Source of the DNA: an uncultured Bacteroidota bacterium
Lineage (GTDB): Bacteria; Bacteroidota; Bacteroidia; Bacteroidales; CAIWKO01
Direction: 5' to 3'
Length of the DNA: 44,951 nucleotides
NCBI GenBank assembly: GCA_937934705.1
Contig: CALGYY010000129.1
Span: forward strand, 1 to 44,951
Shown: piece by piece, positions 31,370 to 40,130 of the stretch
Layout of the letters: every line of letters starts with the position of its first letter
Numbering within the stretch: position 1 is the stretch's first letter
The notes under the pieces: model-generated
What the model was told of the DNA's origin: nothing
The model's input: the letters and a program-made list of their open reading frames with translations, nothing else
Database searches by the model: none
Program-made: the position numbers and the translations under genes

Positions 31370-31474
31370 ATGAAGAATGATCTGATCTCACGCCGGCTTT
31401 TCCTTGCCTTCCTTATCGGAACGAATCTGATCATTCTGCTTTATCTGATCCTGATCTTCTTTGATCTGGTGTGA
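31370..31474 (+). CDS. Predicted 34-residue single-pass membrane peptide
   Basis: ATG 31370 opens a frame of 34 codons ending in TGA. The product starts MKNDLISRRL, with two arginines before a long hydrophobic helix (residues 10-30, rich in Leu, Ile and Phe), and ends FFDLV. The positive charges before the helix suggest an N-in orientation in the inner membrane. It fills a 360-nt gap that otherwise holds no gene. I know no family for it, and so short a frame could be chance, but the clean membrane topology argues for a real small protein. Confidence 0.45.
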   Translation: MKNDLISRRLFLAFLIGTNLIILLYLILIFFDLV

Positions 31475-31526
31475 CAACACCCCTAATGGCATCATTTCCA
31501 TCCCTGGTTTTCCCCGAGTGATCTTT

Positions 31527-32249
31527 TCAGGAAAAAACCGACATCAGTACCTGATGCGACCTGATTTCGCGGAAATGGTCAAGGTGGTAGCGATAATAGT
31601 CCAGTATCTTCCCCAACAGAGCGGTGTGGATCTCTTTTGGAACCCGAAGTTCCGAAAGCTGCGAGGGTGTAACCTTCAGAAGCACTGCCATCAGAGCACT
31701 GGGTCCGGGTTCGATAAGGTCATTTCGCGGGAACTCCGACGACTGAAAGCGTCCTTCGGGCAGATTGAAGCATGTTTGGCCGGTTTCCGGTTCAGCGGGA
31801 AAGAATCCAAGAAATGATGTCATTTGAAGCAAAAACCAATGATGGAACAAAAGCGGGAATGAATCAGCCGTATCATACCACCTCAGACTGTCCCTGACAA
31901 AACGGAACATGTCCCGGTTTTCCTCGGTATGCCGGATGGATTGGTGAAGAACTTCAGACAGGAAGAGACACACGCTGCTTTTTCTCACATCTGTATGCAT
32001 CTGCAAATAGGGCTCCTCTATTCTGATTTCTTTCGGGTGCTGAAGGCTTCCGTAGCATTGATCATCGGCTTCCAGCTCCAGGAGATTGAGTTGAGAAAAC
32101 AGGGCTGCCGGAAAACGGGATCTTGTTTTGTACACACCCCTGACCATGTACGATTGTAATCCGTGATCTTCTGTCAGTACACTCACAATGGCCGCAGTAT
32201 CTCCATAACGGACCGAATGGATCACGATACCACGGGTGGTGTACCGCAT
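31527..32249 (-). CDS. recO: DNA repair protein RecO
   Basis: This 240-residue protein has the RecO N-terminal OB fold (MRYTTRGIVIHSVRYGDTAAIVSVLTEDHGLQSYMVRG) and the helical C-terminal region with FLSEVLHQSI and LLFHHWFLLQMTSFLGFFP. RecO loads RecA on SSB-coated DNA with RecR. The zinc-finger cysteines found in some RecO proteins are absent, as is usual in Bacteroidota. It begins 10 nt after the porZ-like gene, so the two are an operon. Confidence 0.93.
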   Translation of the reverse strand: MRYTTRGIVIHSVRYGDTAAIVSVLTEDHGLQSYMVRGVYKTRSRFPAALFSQLNLLELEADDQCYGSLQHPKEIRIEEPYLQMHTDVRKSSVCLFLSEVLHQSIRHTEENRDMFRFVRDSLRWYDTADSFPLLFHHWFLLQMTSFLGFFPAEPETGQTCFNLPEGRFQSSEFPRNDLIEPGPSALMAVLLKVTPSQLSELRVPKEIHTALLGKILDYYRYHLDHFREIRSHQVLMSVFS

Positions 32250-32259
32250 TTTTCAGATT

Positions 32260-34572
32260 TTAGTTTTGAATCAGGATCTTGGTCGCTACTTTCTCGCTGC
32301 CTTCCTTGCTGATCACAAAGACGATATATACGCCACTGGCGGCTCTTTCCCCGCTGAAGTTCTTACCGTTCCATACAGCCTGTCCCCCTTCCGAGCGTGT
32401 TTCATAGATGAGGTTCCCGCTGATATCGGTGATCTTGATCCAACTGTCGCGGGTCAGGCCCTTAATACCGATCATACCGTCAAAATCCGGAGGGACTGGA
32501 TTGGGATAAGCATAAACGCCCTGAAAGCTTTCCTTGCCGGCCAGGGCATATCCCCTGTAAGAGCAGATACCTTTATCCGTTCCAAAGTAGATCTCCCCCG
32601 TTGAAGCATCAATTTCTATGTCTGTAATAGTGTTTGACAGCAGGGGACTGTTCTCTGACGTGAAATGCTGCAATTGTTCCTGTCCGTCTTCAGAAAACTG
32701 GAAAACACCTGCCTTTTGCGTCCCCACCCACTTTTTATTCCCGCCATCCACCGCAATGCTTGTCACGGTCTCAAACTCCAGCAAATGCTGCGCTGTGCTG
32801 TCCTGCTCTATGGTAATCACCTGTGCATCAAAGCCGGAACCTGTCAGCACATTCCCGGGATTATAAATCACGGCAATCCCCTTGTCTGATCCAATCCAAA
32901 TCTCTCCATCCAGATCTTCAACCACAGCATATATCATGGTACTCGGAAGGTTGCCGCTACCCAGGCTGGTGGTCAGTTTTTTCATCTTGTCATCATACGG
33001 ATTCTCCAGGGTACTATTGTCATCATAAACCAGGATGCCGCTGCTGTATAGTATCACCCACTTCTGGCCGTAGCTGTCGATCATGATCTGTGTGGTCTTG
33101 GGTTGTGATGCCACTGAGGCCACATTCAGCGAAACCCAGGTCCCGTCGGTTTTCAACACTTTGAAAAGAGCATTACAGTCTGAATTCAACACCCAAAGGT
33201 TCCCGTTCTCATCAAAGATCATATCGCTAACAGCCACCCAGTCATAAAAATCATAAGGTTTCTGAAGACCGCTGTTCGTATATGTATAATCGCGCACAAA
33301 ATAACCGTCAACCAGTTCGATCATGCCGTGTCCCCAGGTCGCCATAAACACTCTTTTGTAGTTTGAAGGATCCACCCTCACGCTGACAATATCCCAGAGG
33401 GTGTCAAATGCCGGGTTGTAATCCTTAAGGGCATACCAGGTACCGCCGATCAGAGAGGATGGTCCCTGATTGTTGAAGGTGTTTCCAAGTGCTGAGTTGA
33501 TGGTTCCCTGGGCAACCCAAAGATCAGAACCCGCCATAGTCATAGCGAAGGTTGAGGTTGAACCAGGACCATTCGGCTTAATGAAAGTATTGTCCCACTG
33601 CTTGTTTTTGACGAGCCCCCGGTTGTTATCTGCAATCCATGTCCAGCCTTCGGCATCCTTTATGGCCGCATTGGGTTGCGGGGTTCCGGGGTTGTAATCC
33701 CAGACGAACCATTCAGTTGACAGGTCAGGATTGATGATGTCTACCCTGGCATTTCCGCAGATCAGTAATTGATTCTGTGACACTGTCAGGCTGTGATAAT
33801 CATCATTGGTGAGGGAATCATAGAAATAGCGCCAGCCGCTGCCATCGTTCAGAAAGAGGGTGTCCCTGGCGTAATTTTCGACCACTCTTGATGTAATCAG
33901 ATATCCATTGAAAGCACAGATATTATTATAAGCGGCGTTCGGAGAGTTCAGACTGGTATCCTGAATCCAATAAGCATAATTGGCCAGGTTGGGGCTGGTA
34001 ACACTGGCCATAAAAAGGCCTGAAGAAGTTGCGGCATAGAAAAAATCGCCGTCGTAAGCCAGATCCATCACGTCGAGACTGGTTCCCAGCGGACCGATAT
34101 AATAGGTGTCGTGTATCTCCATCCTTTCCAGATCCAGCACAACAATACCAAATCCACATGCCAGATAGGCATAACGCCCAATAAACAGAATGCGGTTGAT
34201 GGTTTTGTTTCCAAATATATTTTTTCTTTTTATATCTGATATGTTTACAATACCATTCTCTGTGATCAGGTCCAGGTTCGCATTCTTATAGGCGATGACC
34301 AGAGTTTTGTATTCAGATGAATATTTGATGGCGGAGATTTCCACGTCTGAAAGGCCATTCACCTTGCTCAGGAAACTGAGGCTGTTGTCTTGCCTGTCGA
34401 GGATAAACAGGGCGTTGGGGGTGGAACAATAGATCAGGCTTCCGGCTTCAGCCACACCTGTGCATTGCCGGTAAGGCAAATGGGAACGCCATTCCCCGAT
34501 GGCGCTGGTTTGGGCGAGGCTGCAAAAGCTTGATGTCAGGAAGAAAAGGGCAGAAAACAGGAGTGGTCTCAT
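32260..34572 (-). CDS. porZ: PorZ-like type IX secretion component with beta-propellers and sorting domain
   Basis: This 770-residue protein has a signal peptide (MRPLLFSALFFLTSSFCSLAQ), then two-component-regulator-type propeller repeats across about 25-680 (for example NGLSDVEISAIKYS, IWIGSDKGIAVIYN, EIYFGTDKGICSYRG), and a C-terminal T9SS type A domain (VYAYPNPVPPDFDGMIGIKGL...ASGVYIVFVISKEG). Length and architecture match PorZ, the surface part of the attachment complex that hands anionic lipopolysaccharide to the PorU sortase in Porphyromonas gingivalis. The start GEWRSHLPYRQ is also PorZ-like, and linkage to recO is a recurrent Bacteroidota arrangement. I am fairly sure of the family, less of full functional equivalence. 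Confidence 0.85.
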   Translation of the reverse strand: MRPLLFSALFFLTSSFCSLAQTSAIGEWRSHLPYRQCTGVAEAGSLIYCSTPNALFILDRQDNSLSFLSKVNGLSDVEISAIKYSSEYKTLVIAYKNANLDLITENGIVNISDIKRKNIFGNKTINRILFIGRYAYLACGFGIVVLDLERMEIHDTYYIGPLGTSLDVMDLAYDGDFFYAATSSGLFMASVTSPNLANYAYWIQDTSLNSPNAAYNNICAFNGYLITSRVVENYARDTLFLNDGSGWRYFYDSLTNDDYHSLTVSQNQLLICGNARVDIINPDLSTEWFVWDYNPGTPQPNAAIKDAEGWTWIADNNRGLVKNKQWDNTFIKPNGPGSTSTFAMTMAGSDLWVAQGTINSALGNTFNNQGPSSLIGGTWYALKDYNPAFDTLWDIVSVRVDPSNYKRVFMATWGHGMIELVDGYFVRDYTYTNSGLQKPYDFYDWVAVSDMIFDENGNLWVLNSDCNALFKVLKTDGTWVSLNVASVASQPKTTQIMIDSYGQKWVILYSSGILVYDDNSTLENPYDDKMKKLTTSLGSGNLPSTMIYAVVEDLDGEIWIGSDKGIAVIYNPGNVLTGSGFDAQVITIEQDSTAQHLLEFETVTSIAVDGGNKKWVGTQKAGVFQFSEDGQEQLQHFTSENSPLLSNTITDIEIDASTGEIYFGTDKGICSYRGYALAGKESFQGVYAYPNPVPPDFDGMIGIKGLTRDSWIKITDISGNLIYETRSEGGQAVWNGKNFSGERAASGVYIVFVISKEGSEKVATKILIQN

Positions 34573-34625
34573 AAGACAATTTTGGGACGCATTATTAACT
34601 CGTTTGGGTCGTTTTTATTGTTCGT

Positions 34626-37253
34626 TTAAAGGCCGGCTTGTTTCAGGATCAGGTCTTTCGCCATTCCCAGTGCACGGTCCAATCCCCCTGCATCTTTACC
34701 CCCTGCAGTGGCGTAGAATTTCTGACCGCCGCCCCCACCCTGGATTTCACGGGCAAGGGTTTTAACCATAGCAGACGCATCAAAAGTCTTGCTCAGCGCT
34801 TCCGAGAGGGTAACGGTGAGCATGGGTTTGCCATCGTTTAATGAGGCCAGTACACATATCACATCCTCACCGGCCGTTCTGAGCTCAAACGCCAGGTTTT
34901 TGACACTGCCTGCATCCAGATTCACGCGACTGATAATTATTCTCATCCCGCCTTCCTGAACAGCAGACCCGAGCAAACGGTCTTTGAGTTCACGGACCTT
35001 TTCCATTTGCAGTTCGGCGACCTGTTTCTGCAGAGCGTTCATTTGGTTCTGCAGGTTTTCGGCAGCAAGAACCACATCGGGTCCCGACTTCAGAATTTCC
35101 CTGAGTTTATCCAGTGCTTCCGACTGCTGTTGCGCCAGCTGTTCCGCGGCTTCACCCGTGACGGCCTCTATCCTCCTGATTCCAGCGGCAATGGCTGCTT
35201 CTGAAACTATCCTGAAGTAGGCAACAGAGCCCGTTGCCGACACATGCGTGCCACCGCACAATTCAACGGAGAATTCAGGATCAAAAGCAATCACGCGGAC
35301 CTCATCACCGTACTTTTCACCAAAAAGGGCCACTGCACCCATATCCCTTGCAACAGCAATCGGGATACTTCGATATTCCTTCAACGGTATGTTTTCGCGT
35401 ATCTTCGCATTCACCAATTGCTCCACCTTCAGGATCTCTTCACTGCTCATTTTGCTGAAATGGGCAAAATCGAAGCGCAGCCTGGTGTCATCAACCAGTG
35501 AGCCCTTCTGTTCCACATGACTACCCAGCACCTGCCTGAGTGCCGCATGAAGCAGGTGGGTGGCTGAATGGTTGCGGGCAGTGGCCAGGCGAGCTTCCGC
35601 ATTAACACGGGCCATGAAAACAGCAGAAAGCTTATCAGGCAGTTTTTTAACGATATGAATGATCAGGTTGTTCTCCTTCTGCGTTTGCACAATCTCAGTA
35701 ACAGATTCCCCTGTGCTTAGCCACCCCTTGTCGCCTGCCTGCCCGCCGGATTCGGCATAAAAAGGAGTCACATCCAGTACAAGCTGATAGAATACCCCTT
35801 CCTTGCTGCTGACCATACGGTAACGCTGGATCCGCGACTCACACTCCAGGCTGTCGTACCCGACAAAACGGGTTGTCCCTTCTGCTTTGGCGACTTCCAC
35901 CCAATCTGCATGATCCACCTCTGCATCCTGCCTTGAGCGGGTTTTCTGGGCCTGCATGCCCTTGTCGAATCCATCCATATCCACCTCAAGGGACTTTTCC
36001 CTGGCCATGAGTTGGGTGAGGTCGATAGGAAATCCGTATGTGTCGAACAATTCAAAAGCAAATGCACCATCCACAACGTTGCCGGGTTTCAGATCCTTCA
36101 CATGCTGCTCAAAGCGTGTGATCCCCGTTGCCAGCGTGCGCAGAAAAGCGGCCTCTTCCTCACGGATCACCTTGGTGATAAGCTCTTGTTGTGTCCGCAA
36201 TTCCGGGAAATAATCCCCCATTTCGTCCGCCAGAACGCCCACCAGACTGCAGACCATGGGCTCTCTGAAATTCAGGAAAGTGAATCCATAACGGACAGCC
36301 CGCCTGAGTATGCGCCGGATCACATAGCCGGCCTTGTTGTTCGAAGGAAGTTGTCCGTCAGCGATAGCAAAAGCAACAGCCCTCAGGTGGTCCGCAATCA
36401 CCCGCATGGCCACATCAGTTTTGTGGTCCTTTCCGTAAACCTTCTGTGCAAGCGCACCGATCTTTGTGATCACCGGCTGAAAAACATCTGTATCGTAATT
36501 GGATGTTTTCCCCTGTAATACCATGCACAGGCGTTCAAAGCCCATTCCCGTATCCACATGGCGGGCAGGCAGGCTCTCCAGGCGTCCATCGGCTTTGCGG
36601 TTAAACTCAATGAAAACAAGGTTCCATATCTCGATCACCCTGGAATCGCCACGATTCACCAGGTCACGCCCGGGGATTTTCTTTTTGTCCGCCTCAGGTC
36701 GCAGATCAACATGTATCTCCGAGCAGGGTCCGCAGGGACCGGTATCCCCCATTTCCCAGAAATTATCTTTTTTGCTTCCGTATAAAATATGATCTTCACT
36801 GATGATCCCTTTCCAGAAATCGAGTGCTTCCTGATCAGACGCCAGTTTCTCTTCTTCATCACCACCGAACACTGTTACATACAAGTTCTTCTCAGGAATC
36901 CGGTACACCCTGGTCAGAAGCTCCCAGGCCCATTCGATGGCCTCCTTCTTAAAATAATCACCAAATGACCAGTTGCCAAGCATTTCAAACATGGTGTGGT
37001 GATAGGTATCGTGACCCACTTCCTCCAGGTCGTTGTGCTTGCCCGATACCCGCAGACACTTCTGCGTATCAGCCACCCGCTTGTATCGGGGAACCTCATT
37101 CCCCAGAAACTGGTCTTTGAACTGGTTCATCCCCGCATTGGTAAACATCAAAGTCGGGTCATTTTTCACCACCATAGGCGCAGAAGTAACAATCTCATGC
37201 TGTTTACTTTTGAAAAAGTCAAGAAATGTCTGTCGTACCTGTCTGGAATTCAT
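34626..37253 (-). CDS. alaS: Alanine--tRNA ligase
   Basis: This 875-residue synthetase charges tRNA-Ala and edits mischarged Ser and Gly. The class II core (TSAPMVVKNDPTLMFTNAGMNQFKD and the GPCGPCSEIH region), the editing-domain metal ligands HSATHLLH and CGGTH, and the C-terminal C-Ala region with GGGGGQKFYATAGGKD are all present. ATG 37253 (MNSRQVRQTF) is the usual Bacteroidota start. It sits 53 nt upstream of porZ. A candidate promoter lies about 100 nt upstream and faces that of the M23 peptidase. Confidence 0.96.
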   Translation of the reverse strand: MNSRQVRQTFLDFFKSKQHEIVTSAPMVVKNDPTLMFTNAGMNQFKDQFLGNEVPRYKRVADTQKCLRVSGKHNDLEEVGHDTYHHTMFEMLGNWSFGDYFKKEAIEWAWELLTRVYRIPEKNLYVTVFGGDEEEKLASDQEALDFWKGIISEDHILYGSKKDNFWEMGDTGPCGPCSEIHVDLRPEADKKKIPGRDLVNRGDSRVIEIWNLVFIEFNRKADGRLESLPARHVDTGMGFERLCMVLQGKTSNYDTDVFQPVITKIGALAQKVYGKDHKTDVAMRVIADHLRAVAFAIADGQLPSNNKAGYVIRRILRRAVRYGFTFLNFREPMVCSLVGVLADEMGDYFPELRTQQELITKVIREEEAAFLRTLATGITRFEQHVKDLKPGNVVDGAFAFELFDTYGFPIDLTQLMAREKSLEVDMDGFDKGMQAQKTRSRQDAEVDHADWVEVAKAEGTTRFVGYDSLECESRIQRYRMVSSKEGVFYQLVLDVTPFYAESGGQAGDKGWLSTGESVTEIVQTQKENNLIIHIVKKLPDKLSAVFMARVNAEARLATARNHSATHLLHAALRQVLGSHVEQKGSLVDDTRLRFDFAHFSKMSSEEILKVEQLVNAKIRENIPLKEYRSIPIAVARDMGAVALFGEKYGDEVRVIAFDPEFSVELCGGTHVSATGSVAYFRIVSEAAIAAGIRRIEAVTGEAAEQLAQQQSEALDKLREILKSGPDVVLAAENLQNQMNALQKQVAELQMEKVRELKDRLLGSAVQEGGMRIIISRVNLDAGSVKNLAFELRTAGEDVICVLASLNDGKPMLTVTLSEALSKTFDASAMVKTLAREIQGGGGGQKFYATAGGKDAGGLDRALGMAKDLILKQAGL

Positions 37254-37355
37254 TTTTGTATACTGGTTGAGTTTATGCAAATGCGGAGGCCCTTTTGCTT
37301 AATGACTGCGCGGCAATCAGCCGGTTAACAATTATTTAAGCGCTTCAGGGGCCTG

Positions 37356-37382
37356 CAAAGTTAATTTATTTTCTTATCTTTG
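37356..37382. promoter_or_regulatory. Overlapping divergent promoters for alaS and the M23 peptidase gene
   Basis: TAACTTTG on the minus strand (37356-37363) points toward alaS, and TATCTTTG on the plus strand (37375-37382) points toward the M23 gene. Both match TAnnTTTG and they are 11 bp apart, within a GCAAAG/CTTTGC dyad. The leaders would be about 95 nt for alaS and about 60 nt for the peptidase. Nothing else stands out in the 194-nt gap. Confidence 0.58.
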
Positions 37383-37447
37383 CGGGCGGTATCCTTTGAT
37401 ATCACCGATGTTTCACTACCCGCTGCCAGTCCAAAGCACTCTGTATC

Positions 37448-38422
37448 ATGGGTAAAATGAAAGTAAAGTACCACTTCAACACCAAAACCATGACCTTTGA
37501 GGAAATCAGGGTCACGGTCAAGCAAAAATTGTTGAAAGTCTTTTCCATTCTCACTTCCGGGATGGTGATCGCCGCAGTGGTCATGATCATTTTCTACAGT
37601 TTTATCGATTCACCGAAAGAAAAGATTCTGAAACGTGAAATTGAAGAGTACAAGCTGCAGTATGAGGTCATGAACAAAAGGCTTGACCAGATTTCTGCAG
37701 TGCTTGAGGATCTTCAGAACCGGGATGACAACATTTACCGCATGATTTTCGAAGCAGAACCGGTGGATGACAATATCCGCAAGGCCGGATATGGCGGGGA
37801 AGACCGTTATGCACGTTATGCTGGCATGGAAAACGAGGCCCTGCTGAAGTCAACAGCGAAAAAACTGGATGTCATTTCCAGGCAGCTCTACGTGCAGTCC
37901 AAATCCTTCGATGAAGTCATCGATCTTGTGAAAAACAAGGAGAAAATGCTGGCCTGCATCCCGGCCATTCAACCTACACCGAAAAACCGTTCGACCATTG
38001 TTTCCGGCTTTGGTTATCGTATTCATCCGGTTTATAAAACCCTCCGTATGCATACAGGTATTGACTTTGCGGCTAAAACAGGCACCCCCGTTTATGCCAC
38101 GGGCGACGGTGTAGTAATCGATCCCAAAGGAAACCAGTCGGGGTACGGAATCGTTTGTGTAATTAATCATGGCTACGGGTATCAGTCACTTTACGGGCAT
38201 TTGAGCAAAATGATCGTCAGCGAAGGTCAAAGGGTCAAAAGAGGCCAGCTGATCGGTTACGTTGGGAGCACGGGTTTATCCACATCACCTCACTGCCATT
38301 ATGAAATCATTAAAAACGGCGTGAAGATCGATCCCGTGCACTATTTCTACAATGACCTGACACCGGCCGAATACGAGCAGGTGATCAAAGAGGCTTCCAA
38401 GGTTACACAATCCCTGTCATAA
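37448..38422 (+). CDS. M23 family metallopeptidase, membrane-anchored
   Basis: This 324-residue envelope protein has one transmembrane helix at about 33-53, a coiled coil at about 55-92 (KILKREIEEYKLQYEVMNKRLDQI), and a C-terminal LytM/M23 domain with zinc ligands His202 and Asp206 (MHTGIDFAA), His251 (YGHLS) and His284 (HCHYE). It should cleave peptidoglycan cross-bridges or activate amidases at the septum. All catalytic residues are intact. The M23 gene opposite alaS is a common Bacteroidota neighbourhood. An internal ATG at 37457 could also be the start. A CapA-like gene follows 17 nt later. Confidence 0.92.
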   Translation: MGKMKVKYHFNTKTMTFEEIRVTVKQKLLKVFSILTSGMVIAAVVMIIFYSFIDSPKEKILKREIEEYKLQYEVMNKRLDQISAVLEDLQNRDDNIYRMIFEAEPVDDNIRKAGYGGEDRYARYAGMENEALLKSTAKKLDVISRQLYVQSKSFDEVIDLVKNKEKMLACIPAIQPTPKNRSTIVSGFGYRIHPVYKTLRMHTGIDFAAKTGTPVYATGDGVVIDPKGNQSGYGIVCVINHGYGYQSLYGHLSKMIVSEGQRVKRGQLIGYVGSTGLSTSPHCHYEIIKNGVKIDPVHYFYNDLTPAEYEQVIKEASKVTQSLS

Positions 38423-38439
38423 GATTCATCCTCCCCGAG

Positions 38440-39483
38440 ATGAGAAGTCTTTTCACTGCAGCCCTCATTCTGTTTATGCTAACCGGATCTTTGGCGCAGG
38501 AACGCAAGGATACCATCACTGTTCTGGCAGTGGGTGATATCATGCTGGGAACCAATTTCCCTGACGCATCCTATCTGCCACCGGACAGCGCCCGCACGCT
38601 GCTGAAACCATTATCAGCTCTGCTGCAATCAGCCGATCTGAGCTTTGCCAACCTGGAGGGAGTACTCCTGAATCAGGGAGGAACTTCCAAGAAGTGCCAG
38701 GATATGAGTAAATGTTATGCATTCAGAATGCCCGAACGTTTCGTATACCGGCTTTCAGAGAACGGATTCGATGTGGTGAGCCTGGCCAACAACCACAGCG
38801 GCGATTTTGGCGACTCAGGCAGAATGAATACCATGCGCATGCTGGATCAGGCGGGCATACACTATGCCGGGTTCTCCTCCTGTCCCTCGGTAATATTTGA
38901 TCACAGTGGCATACGCTGGGGTTTCTGTGCCTTCTCCCCGTTTACCGGCACACAGGATATTCTGCTGATGGATACCGCAGTATTGATTGTTCGGACCCTG
39001 GATTCGCTGTGTGATATCGTGATCGTTTCCCAGCACGGAGGCGCCGAAGGGGCAGCCCACAGGCATGTCAGCAGAAACACTGAGATTTTCCTTGAAGAAG
39101 ACAGAGGTAATGTTTATGAGTTCTCCCACCGCATGGTTGATGCCGGCGCAGACCTGGTTCTTGGTCACGGTCCGCACGTAACAAGGGCAGCAGAACTCTA
39201 TAAAGACCGGTTGATTGCTTATAGTCTGGGTAACTTTTGTACCTATGCCCGCTTCAACCTGAAAGGAAGCAATGGGGTGGCCCCCATCCTGAAAATCTAC
39301 ACCGACAGAAGCGGACGTTTCATCGAAGCGGAAATCATTCCGATTATTCAGAAAGGTGAAGGTGGTCCGTTACCAGATGTGCTGAAAACAGCCATTCAGG
39401 AACTGATCGAACTTACAACGGCTGACTTCCCGGAGACACCGCTGATTATCACCCCTGACGGGAAAATCAAGAGGAAACCCTGA
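38440..39483 (+). CDS. CapA-family protein (poly-gamma-glutamate synthesis-type metallophosphatase)
   Basis: This 347-residue protein has a signal peptide (MRSLFTAALILFMLTGSLAQ) and the CapA/PgsA metallophosphatase fold: AVGDIMLGT, FANLEGVL, SLANNHSGDFG, VSQHGGAEG and LGHGPHV in order. CapA proteins take part in poly-gamma-glutamate capsule export in Bacillus, but no capB or capC is present here, so in this lineage the substrate is unknown. The exported location and pairing with an M23 peptidase suggest a role at the cell envelope. Its stop is 3 nt from the convergent NlpC/P60 gene end. Confidence 0.88.
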   Translation: MRSLFTAALILFMLTGSLAQERKDTITVLAVGDIMLGTNFPDASYLPPDSARTLLKPLSALLQSADLSFANLEGVLLNQGGTSKKCQDMSKCYAFRMPERFVYRLSENGFDVVSLANNHSGDFGDSGRMNTMRMLDQAGIHYAGFSSCPSVIFDHSGIRWGFCAFSPFTGTQDILLMDTAVLIVRTLDSLCDIVIVSQHGGAEGAAHRHVSRNTEIFLEEDRGNVYEFSHRMVDAGADLVLGHGPHVTRAAELYKDRLIAYSLGNFCTYARFNLKGSNGVAPILKIYTDRSGRFIEAEIIPIIQKGEGGPLPDVLKTAIQELIELTTADFPETPLIITPDGKIKRKP

Positions 39484-39486
39484 ACA

Positions 39487-40056
39487 TTACAGCTTCACGC
39501 GACGGACACCCACAAAGCGCGCACGGTAATATTCCATCTGAGGGTAGCGGTCGATCTTGACACCCCTCCGGCATGAATGCATCATCTGTACGCCCAGAGA
39601 GTCTTTTCCGATGATGAGCGCTACATGCCCCACCCTTGAAGAGGACGTACTTCTCCCTTTAAAAAGAATCAGGTCTCCTTTGCGGGCGTCTTTATAATCT
39701 ACCTCTTCTCCCACGGTGGCCATTGCAGATGAAGAAGTCGGGAGTCGATACCCAAAATGCCCGAAAAGGTAGGAAACATAGCCGGAACAATCAAATCCTG
39801 CCGGTGTGGTTCCTCCATACCGATAGGCCAGTCCAAGGTACTGTTTCCCGAAGAGTATAAGGCTGTCGATCATCTCCTCCTTGTAGAATGTCCTGTTGCT
39901 GTCAGCCCTGATCGAATCTGTTGGAGCATCAGGTCTGAACTGAGCAGGATCTCTGACCTCTGCGCGGCTTAACCATTCTCCGGTTCCAAGACCACCGATC
40001 AGAACGAAAAGAAGGAGTACGAATCTGAATGATTGATTGGAAATGTTATGGATCAT
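39487..40056 (-). CDS. NlpC/P60 family cell-wall hydrolase
   Basis: This 189-residue protein has a hydrophobic N-terminal signal or anchor (FRFVLLLFVLIGGLGTG) and an NlpC/P60 domain from about residue 65, with catalytic Cys90 in FDCSGYV, His144 in VGHVALIIG and His160 in MMHSC. It probably cleaves peptidoglycan stem peptides. I start it at ATG 40056: a longer frame would need TTG 40128, which lies upstream of the predicted promoter and inside the terminator of the permease gene. Confidence 0.9.
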   Translation of the reverse strand: MIHNISNQSFRFVLLLFVLIGGLGTGEWLSRAEVRDPAQFRPDAPTDSIRADSNRTFYKEEMIDSLILFGKQYLGLAYRYGGTTPAGFDCSGYVSYLFGHFGYRLPTSSSAMATVGEEVDYKDARKGDLILFKGRSTSSSRVGHVALIIGKDSLGVQMMHSCRRGVKIDRYPQMEYYRARFVGVRRVKL

Positions 40057-40098
40057 GTATCTGAACTTGGTTCCTGATCGTCCCCTGAAAAGGGGCAG

Positions 40099-40106
40099 CA
40101 AAGGTA
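40099..40106 (-). promoter_or_regulatory. Candidate -7 box of the NlpC/P60 gene
   Basis: TACCTTTG on the minus strand, directly after the permease terminator and about 43 nt before ATG 40056. It supports the shorter start and an independent transcript. Confidence 0.55.
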
Positions 40107-40130
40107 CAAAAAATTGTCGGATTGACAATT
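40107..40130 (-). terminator. Intrinsic terminator of the APC permease gene
   Basis: On the minus strand AATTGTC and GACAATT pair around a 5-nt loop, followed by a T-rich tract ending in G. The stem is AT-rich and short, so it is weaker than the other terminators here. The permease TAA stop lies in its left edge. Confidence 0.6.

Noticed and set aside
37254..37355. alaS leader with complementary AGGCCC (37287) and GGGCCT (37349) as a riboswitch or T-box-like element
   Set aside because: One arm lies at or upstream of the predicted start site, no T-box sequence is seen, and Bacteroidota are not known for T-box control.
40057..40128. Longer NlpC/P60 protein from TTG 40128
   Set aside because: The extra 24 codons span the permease terminator and the -7 box, which points to ATG 40056.
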